DNA from: Aquipluma nitroreducens
GTDB lineage: Bacteria > Bacteroidota > Bacteroidia > Bacteroidales > Prolixibacteraceae
NCBI RefSeq assembly: GCF_009689585.1
Contig: NZ_AP018694.1
Span: 5,075,501 to 5,139,500 of the forward strand
DNA: 64,000 bases
Reading direction: 5' to 3'
Position numbers and translations under genes: made by a program. The notes beneath the pieces were generated by a model. It was not told the origin of the DNA and made no database searches. It was given only the letters and a program-made list of their open reading frames with translations. This document shows, one piece after another, positions 1-8,873 of the stretch; position 1 is the first letter of the stretch, and every line of letters starts with the position of its first letter.

Positions 1-1674
1 AAGGAAGCTCAACCATGGACAGTAATGTCTTCTTACAATAAAATTAATGGAACATATACTTCAGAGAGTAATGATTTGTTGACCAAAATTCTGCGCACCG
101 ACTGGGATTTCAAGGGTTATGTAATGACCGACTGGGGTGGCGGCAGTGATGTAGTTGCTCAAATGATTGCCGGAAACGATATGATTCAGCCTGGTCAGCC
201 CAAGCAAATTGCTGATGTTATTGCTGCTGTAAAAGATGGAAAGCTTGATGTGAAAATTCTGGATCGTAATGTTGGCCGGATTTTAACCATTATGATGAAA
301 GCTCCCCGCTACAATAAGTATCCGTATTCGAATACTCCTGATTTAAAAGCACATGCCGAAGTTACCCGTCAGGCTGCTACCGATGGTATGGTTTTGCTGA
401 AAAACGATAAAAATGCACTTCCAATTTCTTCAGGAGTTAAAAATATTGCAGCTTTTGGAAATACATCCTACGATTTTATTGCTGGTGGCAGCGGTAGTGG
501 CGATGTAAACGAAGCTTATACAATTTCACTGTTCGAAGGTTTAACCAATGGAGGTTATACTCCCGATGACGTTTTGACCACTGTTTATGGTGCTTATATG
601 GATCACATGAGGGCTCAGGCGCCTAAATCAAACAATCCGCTTATGGCCTTGATGATGGGGAAACAACCCATTTCGGAAATGACCATTACTCCTGATTTGG
701 CAAAGAAATTTGCTGACAAAGATGATATAGCATTAATCACCATTGGCCGTAATGCTGGTGAAGGCCGCGATCGTACCGATACCGAAGGTGATTTCAGACT
801 GAATAAAACAGAAAAGGACATGATTAAAAATGTGGCAAATGCCTTCCATGCCAAGGGTAAAAAAGCCATTGTTGTGCTGAATATTCCCGGAGTAGTTGAA
901 GTTGCAAGCTGGCGCGATTTAGTCGATGCTGTTTTGGTTGCATGGCAGCCCGGACAGGAAGGCGGAAACTCGGTTGTTGATGTATTGTCGGGCAAAGTGA
1001 ATCCTTCTGGAAAATTGGCGGCAACATTCCCACTGAATTATTCAGAAGCCCCATCGGCCAAAAATTTCCCTGGTGTTGCTGAAAAATCGAATAAGAAAGA
1101 TGATGCTGCCGATCTCTCCGGATTTTCGTTTATGCGCCGTACGCCATGGGAAGTGGTATATGAAGACGATATCTATGTAGGTTACCGCTACTACAATACT
1201 TTTAAAGTCCCAGTCGCTTACGAATTTGGTTATGGCTTGTCGTACACCACTTTCGATTACTCGAACCTGAAACTTGCCAGCACTAATTTTTCCGGAAAGC
1301 TAACTTTTACAGTTGATGTTAAAAACACAGGGTCGGTTGCAGGTCGCGAAGCTGTTCAGATTTATGTTGGTTCTCCTTCAGGAAAACTGAAAAAACCAGA
1401 AGAAACACTGGCCGCTTATGCTAAGACTAAACTGTTGAATCCAGGTGAATCGCAAACCGTAAGTTTTACGATTGAAACCAAAGATTTTGCATCGTTCAAC
1501 GAAGCAACATCTTCATGGATTGCTGAAGCCGGAAATTACACCTTGAAAGTAGGAGCTTCATCATTGAATATTAAACAAACAGCAAACTTTAAAATAGGTA
1601 AGGAATTGAGCGCAGGGAAAGTGACAAAAGCATTAGCTCCATCACGCGAAATCAATAAGCTGGTTTCAAAATAA
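1..1674 (+). CDS. Glycoside hydrolase family 3 beta-glycosidase (5' end outside window)
   Basis: Exported-type GH3 enzyme, expected to release terminal beta-linked glucose or xylose from oligosaccharides in the periplasm. The frame is open from base 1; the first ATG at 25 is internal (preceded by KEAQPWTV), so the start and any signal peptide lie upstream. The visible part begins late in the TIM barrel: the SSYNKING stretch and the nucleophile Asp in VMTDWGGG are present, then the alpha/beta sandwich (VLLKNDKNALPI, then GRNAGEGRDRTDTEGDF), PFGYGLSYTTF-type motif (EFGYGLSYTTFDYS), and a C-terminal fibronectin-III-like domain over roughly the last 130 residues. It is followed by a terminator and two more GH3 genes, so it is probably the end of a preceding transcription unit. 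Family assignment is firm; substrate is not determinable. Confidence 0.93.
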   Translation, partial: KEAQPWTVMSSYNKINGTYTSESNDLLTKILRTDWDFKGYVMTDWGGGSDVVAQMIAGNDMIQPGQPKQIADVIAAVKDGKLDVKILDRNVGRILTIMMKAPRYNKYPYSNTPDLKAHAEVTRQAATDGMVLLKNDKNALPISSGVKNIAAFGNTSYDFIAGGSGSGDVNEAYTISLFEGLTNGGYTPDDVLTTVYGAYMDHMRAQAPKSNNPLMALMMGKQPISEMTITPDLAKKFADKDDIALITIGRNAGEGRDRTDTEGDFRLNKTEKDMIKNVANAFHAKGKKAIVVLNIPGVVEVASWRDLVDAVLVAWQPGQEGGNSVVDVLSGKVNPSGKLAATFPLNYSEAPSAKNFPGVAEKSNKKDDAADLSGFSFMRRTPWEVVYEDDIYVGYRYYNTFKVPVAYEFGYGLSYTTFDYSNLKLASTNFSGKLTFTVDVKNTGSVAGREAVQIYVGSPSGKLKKPEETLAAYAKTKLLNPGESQTVSFTIETKDFASFNEATSSWIAEAGNYTLKVGASSLNIKQTANFKIGKELSAGKVTKALAPSREINKLVSK

Positions 1675-1710
1675 GATTAGTTAATTAAATTGAGTTGGTT
1701 TAGGAATATG

Positions 1711-1760
1711 AATCCCTGCTTTTAACCTTTATGATTTTAAGCGGGGATTTTTTATTTTTA
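1711..1760 (+). terminator. Intrinsic terminator after first GH3 gene
   Basis: An 11-bp stem (1711-1721 with 1739-1749, one T-G pair) with a 17-base loop is followed by a T-rich run. It lies 36 bases after the stop codon and separates the first GH3 gene from the next two. Confidence 0.8.
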
Positions 1761-1815
1761 ACATTGCACCAGATTGTTGAAACTTAACTTAAGCGATAAC
1801 TTCAAAACCTTAACA

Positions 1816-4143
1816 ATGAAAAATCTAACTAAACTTTGTGAAATGGGACTAATTGCATCTTTGCTTTTGAGCTTTGGGTGCAGTCCCAAATGGTCCGAAA
1901 CAGATAAAGGATCTTTTAAAGTGATTAGTAATGAAGGTGGTCAAACTTTAGGCTATTCTCCTAATTCAGGAGTGAAGATTCTGACTGTTGACCGGCTTGC
2001 ATTTAAAGACCTGAATAAAAACGGAAAGCTCGATCCTTACGAAGATTGGCGCTTGCCAGTTGACGAACGTGCCAAAGATTTGGCAGCAAAATTGTCGGTT
2101 GAGCAAATTGCCGGGCTGATGTTGTACAGCGCACATCAGTCGATTCCTGCTTTTGGTGGCGGCCCTTTTGGCGCGGCAACCTATAACTCGAAATCGTTTA
2201 AAGAAAGCGGCGCTCAATCGAGCGATTTGACCGATCAGCAAAAGAAATTTTTAACCGACGATAACCTGCGTCATGTACTGATTACTACAGTTGAAAGTCC
2301 GGCTATTGCCGCACAATGGAACAACAATGCTCAGGCTTTGGTCGAAGGTATTGGTTTTGGAATTCCTGCAAATAACAGTTCCGATCCTCGCCATGGAACC
2401 GATTCGAATGCTGAATACAATTTGGGCGCAGGAGGTAAAATCTCAATGTGGCCTGCAACTGTAGGCGTCGCAGCATCGTTTGATCCGCAGTTGATGAAAC
2501 AATTTGGCGAAATTGCTTCGAAAGAATACCGCGCATTGGGTATCGCTACCGCCCTTTCACCACAAATCGACCTGGGAACAGAACCTCGCTGGAGCCGTTT
2601 CGAAGGAACGATGGGTGAAGATCCAAATTTGGCTGTTGACATGGCAAGGGCTTATGTCGATGGTTTTCAAACTTCAGCCGGTGCTGACGAAATTTCGGGC
2701 GGATGGGGCTATAAAAGTGTGAATGCGATGGTGAAACACTGGCCGGGCGGTGGTCCCGAAGAAGGTGGTCGCGATGCGCATTTTGGTTATGGCGAGTACG
2801 CTGTTTATCCGGGCAAAAATATAAAAGATCATTTAAAACCATTTACTGAAGGAGCTTTCAAACTCGAAGGCAAAACCGGGATGGCTTCGGCGGTGATGCC
2901 TTATTATACCATTTCATTCAATCAGGATACAGTAAATGGTGAGAATGTTGGTAACAGCTATAACAAGTATCTGATTACCGATTTGCTTCGCGGTAAATAC
3001 GGCTACGATGGCGTGGTTTGTACCGACTGGATGATTACCAAAGACACCAAAAATGTATTTGTTTTTCAGGGGAAATGCTGGGGTGTTGAAAAGTTGAGCG
3101 AGGCTGACCGTCACTATAAAGCCATTGAAGCTGGTGTTGATCAGTTTGGTGGAAACAATGAAATGGGTCCGGTAATTGAAGCCTATCAAATGGGAGTGAA
3201 GGAACATGGAGAAGAATACATGCGCAAACGTTTTGAGCAGTCGGCTGTACGTTTGCTTCGCAATATCTTCCGGGTAGGTTTGTTCGAAAATGCTTATCTC
3301 GATGCTGCCGAAACCGAAAAAGTTGTTGGCAATCCTGAATACATGAAGGCAGGTTACGATGCTCAATTGCGGTCAGTTGTGATGCTTAAGAATCAGGAGA
3401 AAGCACTGCCGTTGAAAAAACAGATGAAAGTTTATATTCCGAAGAAATTTTTACCGGGTGGAAAAAATTGGTTTGGTATTGAAACTCCTTCAAGTTGGAA
3501 AGATGCTGTTAATCCAGTGGTTGCAGCAAAATATTTTCAGGTAGTTGAAAAACCGGAAGATGCAGACTTTGCCTTAGTTTGCATTGATAGTCCGAAAAGC
3601 GGTGTTGGATATTCTGAAGATGACCTGAAAAAAAATGGAAACGGGTATGTGCCAATTAGTTTACAATATGGTCCGTACAAAGCCGATTTTGCACGCGAAA
3701 CCAGTATTGCCGGCGGTAGCCCGTTCGAAAGCTTTACCAACCGCACGTACAAAGGGAAAACTGTGGAGGCTTCCAATGTTCAGGATATGAAAACTGTTAT
3801 TGAAACCAAAGCAAAAATGGGTTCAAAACCTGTGATTGTGGTTGTCAAAGTTTCAAATCCAATGATTTTTTCTGAAATTGAAAAAAGCGCCAATGCGATT
3901 CTTGTACATATGGGTGTTCAGGATCAGGCATTGATGGATATTTTAACCGGTGCTGTCGAACCTTCAGCCTTGTTGCCTTTCCAGATGCCTGCTGATATGA
4001 AAACGGTTGAAGAACAAAAAGAAGACGTTCCGCGCGACATGAAATGTTATGTCGACTCTGATGGCAATACTTACGATTTTGCCTTTGGGCTGAATTGGAG
4101 TGGGGTAATTAACGATGCCCGAGTAGCCAAATATAAAAAGTAA
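1816..4143 (+). CDS. GH3 family lipoprotein beta-glycosidase
   Basis: 775-residue GH3 glycosidase predicted to be anchored as a lipoprotein. I start it at the ATG at 1816 rather than the upstream TTG at 1774 because residues 1-25 then form a lipoprotein signal (MKNLTKLCEM, hydrophobic LIASLLLSF, lipobox FGC). The barrel carries the KHWPGGGPEEGGRD substrate-binding motif and the nucleophile Asp in GVVCTDWM; the second domain begins near VVMLKNQEKALPL. It lacks an obvious Fn3 tail, ending soon after the TYDFAFGLNWSG motif. This resembles the exo-beta-glucosidase/xylosidase branch with a bulky EF-hand-like DLNKNGKLDPYEDW stretch near residue 55, a plausible calcium site. The next GH3 gene follows after 13 bases, so the two are likely co-transcribed. 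Substrate is unknown. Confidence 0.92.
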   Translation: MKNLTKLCEMGLIASLLLSFGCSPKWSETDKGSFKVISNEGGQTLGYSPNSGVKILTVDRLAFKDLNKNGKLDPYEDWRLPVDERAKDLAAKLSVEQIAGLMLYSAHQSIPAFGGGPFGAATYNSKSFKESGAQSSDLTDQQKKFLTDDNLRHVLITTVESPAIAAQWNNNAQALVEGIGFGIPANNSSDPRHGTDSNAEYNLGAGGKISMWPATVGVAASFDPQLMKQFGEIASKEYRALGIATALSPQIDLGTEPRWSRFEGTMGEDPNLAVDMARAYVDGFQTSAGADEISGGWGYKSVNAMVKHWPGGGPEEGGRDAHFGYGEYAVYPGKNIKDHLKPFTEGAFKLEGKTGMASAVMPYYTISFNQDTVNGENVGNSYNKYLITDLLRGKYGYDGVVCTDWMITKDTKNVFVFQGKCWGVEKLSEADRHYKAIEAGVDQFGGNNEMGPVIEAYQMGVKEHGEEYMRKRFEQSAVRLLRNIFRVGLFENAYLDAAETEKVVGNPEYMKAGYDAQLRSVVMLKNQEKALPLKKQMKVYIPKKFLPGGKNWFGIETPSSWKDAVNPVVAAKYFQVVEKPEDADFALVCIDSPKSGVGYSEDDLKKNGNGYVPISLQYGPYKADFARETSIAGGSPFESFTNRTYKGKTVEASNVQDMKTVIETKAKMGSKPVIVVVKVSNPMIFSEIEKSANAILVHMGVQDQALMDILTGAVEPSALLPFQMPADMKTVEEQKEDVPRDMKCYVDSDGNTYDFAFGLNWSGVINDARVAKYKK

Positions 4144-4156
4144 TAAAATTTGATCT

Positions 4157-6424
4157 ATGAAGAAGTTGCAATTTTTACTGGTCTCGTTATTTGCTGTTTG
4201 TTCAGTATTCGGACAAAATGCCAAAATGGATGCTTTCATTAATCAACTGATGGGTAAGATGACCCTCGAAGAAAAGCTGGGTCAGCTAAATCTTTCGTCG
4301 GGCAGCGTTGGCGCAATTTTGGCGGGTGGAGGCGGTATGATCGACGAAGTGCGCAAAGGACAAATTGGCGCTACCGGGGCTTATTCGTTCAAAACGGCCA
4401 AAGACATTGAGACCGCTTCGCAGGAATCGCGCCTGAAAATACCTGTTTTGATTGGCGTCGATGTTATTCATGGTTATAAAACCGGGTTTCCGATTCCTTT
4501 GGGATTAGCTTCTACATGGGATTTGGACATGATTGAAAAAAGTGCCCGAATTGCGGCTGTTGAAGCGAGCGCCAATGGTATTTGCTGGACCTATTCTCCA
4601 ATGCTTGATATTGCCCGCGACCCACGTTGGGGCCGGGTTGCCGAAGGCGCCGGAGAAGATGCGTGGTGGGGTTCGCAAATTGCCAAAGCGATGATACACG
4701 GTTATCAGGGCGAAGATCTTTCAAAAGACAACACCATTATGGCCTGCGTGAAACATTTCGCCTTGTATGGCGCCGCTGAAGCTGGTCGCGATTACAATAC
4801 GGTTGACATGAGCCGCTTAACCATGTACCAGTATTATCTGCCTCCATACAAAGCAGCTTTCGATGCTGGAGCCGGAAGCGCTATGTCGTCATTCAACCTG
4901 ATTGACGGAATACCTGCAACAGGCAATAAATGGTTGTTAACCGATCTTCTGCGGAAAGAATGGGGCTTTAAAGGTTTTGTGGTGACTGACTATACCTCGA
5001 TTAATGAAATGATGGCTCATGGAATGGGCGATTTACAAGCGGTTGATGTATTGGCTCTGAAAGCTGGCGTTGATATGGATATGCAAGGATTAGGTTTCCT
5101 CACCACCTTGAAGAAGTCGCTCGACGAAGGTAAAGTGACCATGAAAGATATTGATACGGCCTGCCGTCGCGTGCTCGAAGCCAAATACAAGCGGGGATTG
5201 TTCGATGATCCGTACAAATATGTGAAGGAAGAACGCCTGAAATCGGAAGTTTTAACGCCTGAACATTTGAAATTTGCCCGTGAATTGGGCGCCCGCTCCA
5301 TGGTTTTGCTGAAAAACAATAACCAAACATTACCGCTGAAAAAGTCAGGTAAAATTGCTGTTGTAGGTCCGTTGGCTGACAGTAAAGCCGATTTGCTTGG
5401 AGCCTGGTCAACCGGTGATGTTACAAAAACAACTTCGGTGATCGATGGAATTAAAGGTGCTGTTCAGTCGGGTGCGGAGGTCGTTTTTGCCAAAGGCGCC
5501 AATATTACCGATGATCCGTATCTGAAAGAAGGCATTAAAAACCCTTTTGCGGCTTATATGGGAATCAAAGAAGAAATTGAATCCCGGACACCTTCTGAAT
5601 TATTAGCCGAAGCAGTTGACGTAGCTAAAAATGCGGATGTGGTTGTAGCTGTTTTAGGCGAATCGGCAAGCATGTCCGGCGAAGCTGCCAGCCGCTCTGA
5701 TATTAGTATTCCGGAAAGTCAGGAAAACTTGTTGAAGGCATTGGTTGCCACTGGCAAACCGGTAGTACTGGTACTTGTTAATGGTCGTCCACTGATACTA
5801 AATTGGGAAAATGAAAATGTACCTGCGATTTTGGAAGCCTGGGCTCCCGGAATTGAAGGTGGAAATGCCATTGCAGATGTTTTGTTTGGCGATTATAATC
5901 CTTCAGGAAAAATCACCATGACTTTCCCGCGCAGCGTAGGACAGATCCCGATTTATTACAACCACAAAAACACGGGTCGCCCGATGGATCCGAAGAACAA
6001 GTTTACCTCTAAATACCTCGATATTCCGAATGAGCCGCTTTACCCGTTTGGTTATGGCTTGAGCTACACCACGTTTGAATATGGTGATGTAGTGTTGAGC
6101 AAAACCAACCTGAAAGATAATGAAACGCTTTCTGCAAAAATCAAAGTGACCAACACCGGTAAAGTGGCTGGTGAAGAAGTTGTTCAGCTTTATATTTCCG
6201 ATCCGGTTGCCAGCATTTCGCGTTCGGTTAAAGACCTGAAAGGTTTTCAGAAGATCGGCCTGAATCCGGGTGAAACCAAAGAGATTGAGTTCAAAATAAC
6301 CACTGAAGAATTGAAATTTTTCAATAGCGATCTAAAATACGACTGGGAATCCGGAGAATTTGTTGTACAAATTGGCACCAATTCGCAGGATGTGAAACAG
6401 GCCAAATGCGAATGGATTAAATAG
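4157..6424 (+). CDS. bglX: Periplasmic beta-glucosidase, GH3 (BglX type)
   Basis: 755-residue exported GH3 beta-glucosidase/beta-xylosidase. An N-terminal signal peptide (KKLQFLLVSLFAVCSVFGQ) precedes the BglX-type opening MGKMTLEEKLGQLNL. Key motifs: PRWGRVAEGAGEDAWWGS, VKHFALYGAAEAGRDYN, nucleophile Asp in GFVVTDYTSINEM, sandwich domain GARSMVLLKNN and LGESASMSGEAASRSDI (acid/base loop), YPFGYGLSYTTF, and a C-terminal Fn3-like domain (IKVTNTGKVAGEEVVQLYI). Length matches E. coli BglX closely. It is the last gene of the GH3 pair and is followed by a strong terminator and then an IS4 insertion, which does not damage it. Gene symbol is by family resemblance, not proven orthology. Confidence 0.93.
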   Translation: MKKLQFLLVSLFAVCSVFGQNAKMDAFINQLMGKMTLEEKLGQLNLSSGSVGAILAGGGGMIDEVRKGQIGATGAYSFKTAKDIETASQESRLKIPVLIGVDVIHGYKTGFPIPLGLASTWDLDMIEKSARIAAVEASANGICWTYSPMLDIARDPRWGRVAEGAGEDAWWGSQIAKAMIHGYQGEDLSKDNTIMACVKHFALYGAAEAGRDYNTVDMSRLTMYQYYLPPYKAAFDAGAGSAMSSFNLIDGIPATGNKWLLTDLLRKEWGFKGFVVTDYTSINEMMAHGMGDLQAVDVLALKAGVDMDMQGLGFLTTLKKSLDEGKVTMKDIDTACRRVLEAKYKRGLFDDPYKYVKEERLKSEVLTPEHLKFARELGARSMVLLKNNNQTLPLKKSGKIAVVGPLADSKADLLGAWSTGDVTKTTSVIDGIKGAVQSGAEVVFAKGANITDDPYLKEGIKNPFAAYMGIKEEIESRTPSELLAEAVDVAKNADVVVAVLGESASMSGEAASRSDISIPESQENLLKALVATGKPVVLVLVNGRPLILNWENENVPAILEAWAPGIEGGNAIADVLFGDYNPSGKITMTFPRSVGQIPIYYNHKNTGRPMDPKNKFTSKYLDIPNEPLYPFGYGLSYTTFEYGDVVLSKTNLKDNETLSAKIKVTNTGKVAGEEVVQLYISDPVASISRSVKDLKGFQKIGLNPGETKEIEFKITTEELKFFNSDLKYDWESGEFVVQIGTNSQDVKQAKCEWIK

Positions 6425-6524
6425 GCTTGAATTAATTGCTCCATAACTTTTATAAATCTGTTGATCCGTTATTCAAGTTTAATAAGTAAAAGTTTAGTTT
6501 TTTTTCAAATAGTCATTTACTAAA

Positions 6525-6576
6525 AAATCCTGCTCATCGTTTTTCGGAACTGGGCAGGATTTAATTTTTTTTTTTG
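6525..6576 (+). terminator. Intrinsic terminator of the GH3 operon
   Basis: Perfect 9-bp stem AAATCCTGC (6525-6533) / GCAGGATTT (6554-6562) followed by a long T run up to 6575. It ends just before the target duplication of the IS4 element. Confidence 0.85.
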
Positions 6577-6579
6577 ATT

Positions 6580-7805
6580 CTCTCATTACTTAGTACATGA
6601 CAAAAACATAAACAATTGATTATCAACAAAATAAGCATTAAAATATTTGCATAAAACCCTGAATATCATTATCTTACAAGGGATTACCACATCACTTAGT
6701 AAGAAATATGACACCCAGGGTAGATGCTAAAAGTAGTGAATTAGTTTCCATTTTCCATGATCAATCAGGTTGGAATCTGGCACGAGTAAAGTTCTTTGTT
6801 TTAATTATTAGTGCGCTTTGCAAGGTGCAAACTGTTGGTTTTGAGAAGTTAGCAACGGCCTTTGACAGCAATGCCAATACCAATTCCTCGCTGCGGAGAA
6901 TACAACGGTTTATGGCGACTTATCTTTTGGATATAGATTTGATTTCCAGATTGATATTCAGACTATTACCACATGAATCACCTTTCCGTTTAGCAATGGA
7001 TCGCACGAATTGGAAGTTTGGTCAGCAGAATATCAATGTATTGGTGCTCGCAGTTGTTTATCACGGAGTTGCTTTTCCGTTGCTGTTTCGATTGTTGCCC
7101 AAATTTGGCAATTCAAACACCAATGAACGCATTGAATTGGTTGAACGGTATATCCGTCTCTTTGGTTCTGCAGCATTGGATTGTTTGACAGCAGATCGTG
7201 AGTTTGTTGGAGAACGATGGATTAAATACCTGAATGAACAGCAGATTAGGTATTATATCCGTATTCGCGAAAACTTCTGGGTTTTGCAACCACACAATGG
7301 CAAACGAGTTAAAGCCAGTTGGCTGTTTGCAAATTTGCCATTAAATGGCTGTCGGGTGAATCAACGAATTGTGTCCCTGAACGACCAACTCTGTTATCTC
7401 TCAGCCTCGAAAGGAAAAGACAAAGATGGGAAGCCTGAATTGCAGATTGTTATCTCGTTCAACAAACCTGAAGATGCGCTGGAAATTTACAAAGAACGAT
7501 GGCAAATTGAAACTGCTTTCAGAGCTTTAAAAACAAGTGGGTTCAATATCGAGAACACCCATTTGGCTGAAATAGAAAGAATTGAAAAATTATTTGCATT
7601 AGTGATGGTTGCTTTTACATGGGCATATCTAGTTGGTGATTATTTGCATAGATACATCAACCCAATCCCGATCAAGAAGCATGGAAATAAAGCGAAAAGT
7701 CTGTTCAAATATGGACTAACTTATATTGCAACTGTGCTTTTAAACGCTTTCTTTCAAGATGATATCGATATTTTTAAATTTTTGTCATGTACTTAGCTCT
7801 CATTA
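6580..7805 (+). mobile_element. Complete IS4-family insertion sequence with 9-bp target duplication
   Basis: The element proper spans 6589-7796 (1208 bp). Its ends are 18-bp inverted repeats with one mismatch: CTTAGTACATGACAAAAA at the left, and the same with A at position 3 at the right when read on the other strand. Both ends are flanked by the 9-bp direct repeat CTCTCATTA (6580-6588 and 7797-7805), the footprint of insertion. It carries one transposase gene whose TAG stop is the last three bases of the right repeat. The element lies in intergenic sequence after a terminator, so it interrupts no gene. The intact duplication and open transposase suggest a recent, potentially active copy. Confidence 0.95.
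6708..7796 (+). CDS. IS4-family transposase (DDE)
   Basis: 362-residue cut-and-paste transposase of the IS4 family. The RNase-H-like core is visible: first Asp in LAMDRTNWKFG (D98), second Asp in LTADREFVG (D163), and the diagnostic YREK signature Y261-x2-R264-x3-E268-x6-K275 in EIYKERWQIETAFRALK. The N-terminal ~90 residues form the DNA-binding part. Length is usual for compact IS4 members. The ATG at 6708 is preceded by about 120 bp of left-end sequence. The stop codon coincides with the outer end of the right inverted repeat, so gene and element end together. All catalytic residues are present, so it is probably functional. Confidence 0.95.
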   Translation: MTPRVDAKSSELVSIFHDQSGWNLARVKFFVLIISALCKVQTVGFEKLATAFDSNANTNSSLRRIQRFMATYLLDIDLISRLIFRLLPHESPFRLAMDRTNWKFGQQNINVLVLAVVYHGVAFPLLFRLLPKFGNSNTNERIELVERYIRLFGSAALDCLTADREFVGERWIKYLNEQQIRYYIRIRENFWVLQPHNGKRVKASWLFANLPLNGCRVNQRIVSLNDQLCYLSASKGKDKDGKPELQIVISFNKPEDALEIYKERWQIETAFRALKTSGFNIENTHLAEIERIEKLFALVMVAFTWAYLVGDYLHRYINPIPIKKHGNKAKSLFKYGLTYIATVLLNAFFQDDIDIFKFLSCT

Positions 7806-7869
7806 ATTAATTCATCGTCAATTTTAATAGTTTTGTCTATAATAAAACCAATAAACTAAATTTCTCAAG

Positions 7870-8709
7870 ATGAAACGATTCTTTTATTTACTGTCCTTTC
7901 TTACTTTGATAAGTACAGCACTTATTGCTCAGGAACAAGAGCGTCCGGGACCGAAACCAGCGGCAGAAACTGGAGAAAAATTCCGTGTTGGAATGGCTGG
8001 TTATTCATTTGTCAAGTTAAATGATTTAGACAAATCGCTCTCAATCATGCAGCGCGCCGACGTCCACTATCTTTGCATCAAGGATTTCCATTTACCATTT
8101 AAAAGCACGACCGCCGAAATTGCTGCTTTTCATGCCAAATTGAAAGAAAAAGGCGTTACAGGTTATGCCGTTGGGCCAATCTACATGAAAACCGAAGCAG
8201 AGATCGACTCAGCTTTTGCTTATGCCAAAAGAGTAGGAGTGAAATTGATTGTTGGTGTTCCAAATTATGAGCTTTTGCCTTATGTCGATAAAAAAGTGAA
8301 GGAATATGATTTCAAATATGCGATTCATTTGCATGGTCCGGATATTAAAATTTATCCTGATGCTGAAGACGTTTGGGATCATGTGAAAGACCTTGATCCC
8401 CGCATTGGAATGTGTTTGGATATTGGTCACGACACCCGCAATGGGAAAGATGCAGTTGCCGATTTACAAAAGTATATATCCCGTGTTTTTGATATTCACA
8501 TCAAGGATGTAACCGGAAAAACAAAGCTTGGATATTCCATCGAAATTGGTCGTGGAGTTATCGATTTTCCTGCATTTGTTAAAATGCTTCGGACCGTTGG
8601 TTATTCTGGGGTTTGTAGTTTAGAGTACGAAAGAGATATGGCAAATCCGGATATGGGAATTGCCGAATCTTTAGGTTATTTCAGGGCAGTAATCGCTACA
8701 ACGAAATAG
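7870..8709 (+). CDS. Secreted sugar phosphate isomerase/epimerase-like TIM-barrel protein
   Basis: 279-residue member of the xylose isomerase-like / AP endonuclease 2 TIM-barrel superfamily. A Sec signal peptide is visible (KRFFYLLSFLTLISTALIAQ). Barrel strands can be followed through FRVGMAGYSF, VHYLCIKDFHLPF, KLIVGVPNYE, KYAIHLHGPD, RIGMCLDIGHDTRNG and DIHIKDVTG; the H, D, H and late E residues (SLEYERD) are where the divalent-metal ligands of this fold usually sit. Such exported isomerase-like proteins commonly accompany Bacteroidota carbohydrate loci; the actual reaction is unknown. It follows the GH3 genes but the IS4 element now separates them. It ends at a hairpin terminator shared with the convergent kinase gene. 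Confidence 0.85.
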   Translation: MKRFFYLLSFLTLISTALIAQEQERPGPKPAAETGEKFRVGMAGYSFVKLNDLDKSLSIMQRADVHYLCIKDFHLPFKSTTAEIAAFHAKLKEKGVTGYAVGPIYMKTEAEIDSAFAYAKRVGVKLIVGVPNYELLPYVDKKVKEYDFKYAIHLHGPDIKIYPDAEDVWDHVKDLDPRIGMCLDIGHDTRNGKDAVADLQKYISRVFDIHIKDVTGKTKLGYSIEIGRGVIDFPAFVKMLRTVGYSGVCSLEYERDMANPDMGIAESLGYFRAVIATTK

Positions 8710-8743
8710 ATTTGTAGCTTCTATTCAAAATACTACTTCTTGC

Positions 8744-8779
8744 AAAATGGTATAAAACGATTGGTTTTATACCATTTTT
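8744..8779. terminator. Bidirectional terminator between convergent genes
   Basis: A perfect 15-bp stem (8744-8758 with 8764-8778) around a 5-base loop, with A-run and T-run at its foot, so it can serve both the plus-strand isomerase-like gene and the minus-strand kinase gene. Confidence 0.88.
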
Positions 8780-8873
8780 ATTTGCCATGCCCGCAAACTG
8801 AACTGCAATATGTATAAATCAGATTTGAATTGGTAGGTTATCGGGTGATTCTGAATTGGTGGGTTTTATTTTG

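Noticed and set aside
2914-3366. 150-codon antisense ORF within the second GH3 gene
   Set aside because: Shadow of a strongly supported GH3 coding frame; no motif and no regulatory sequence of its own.
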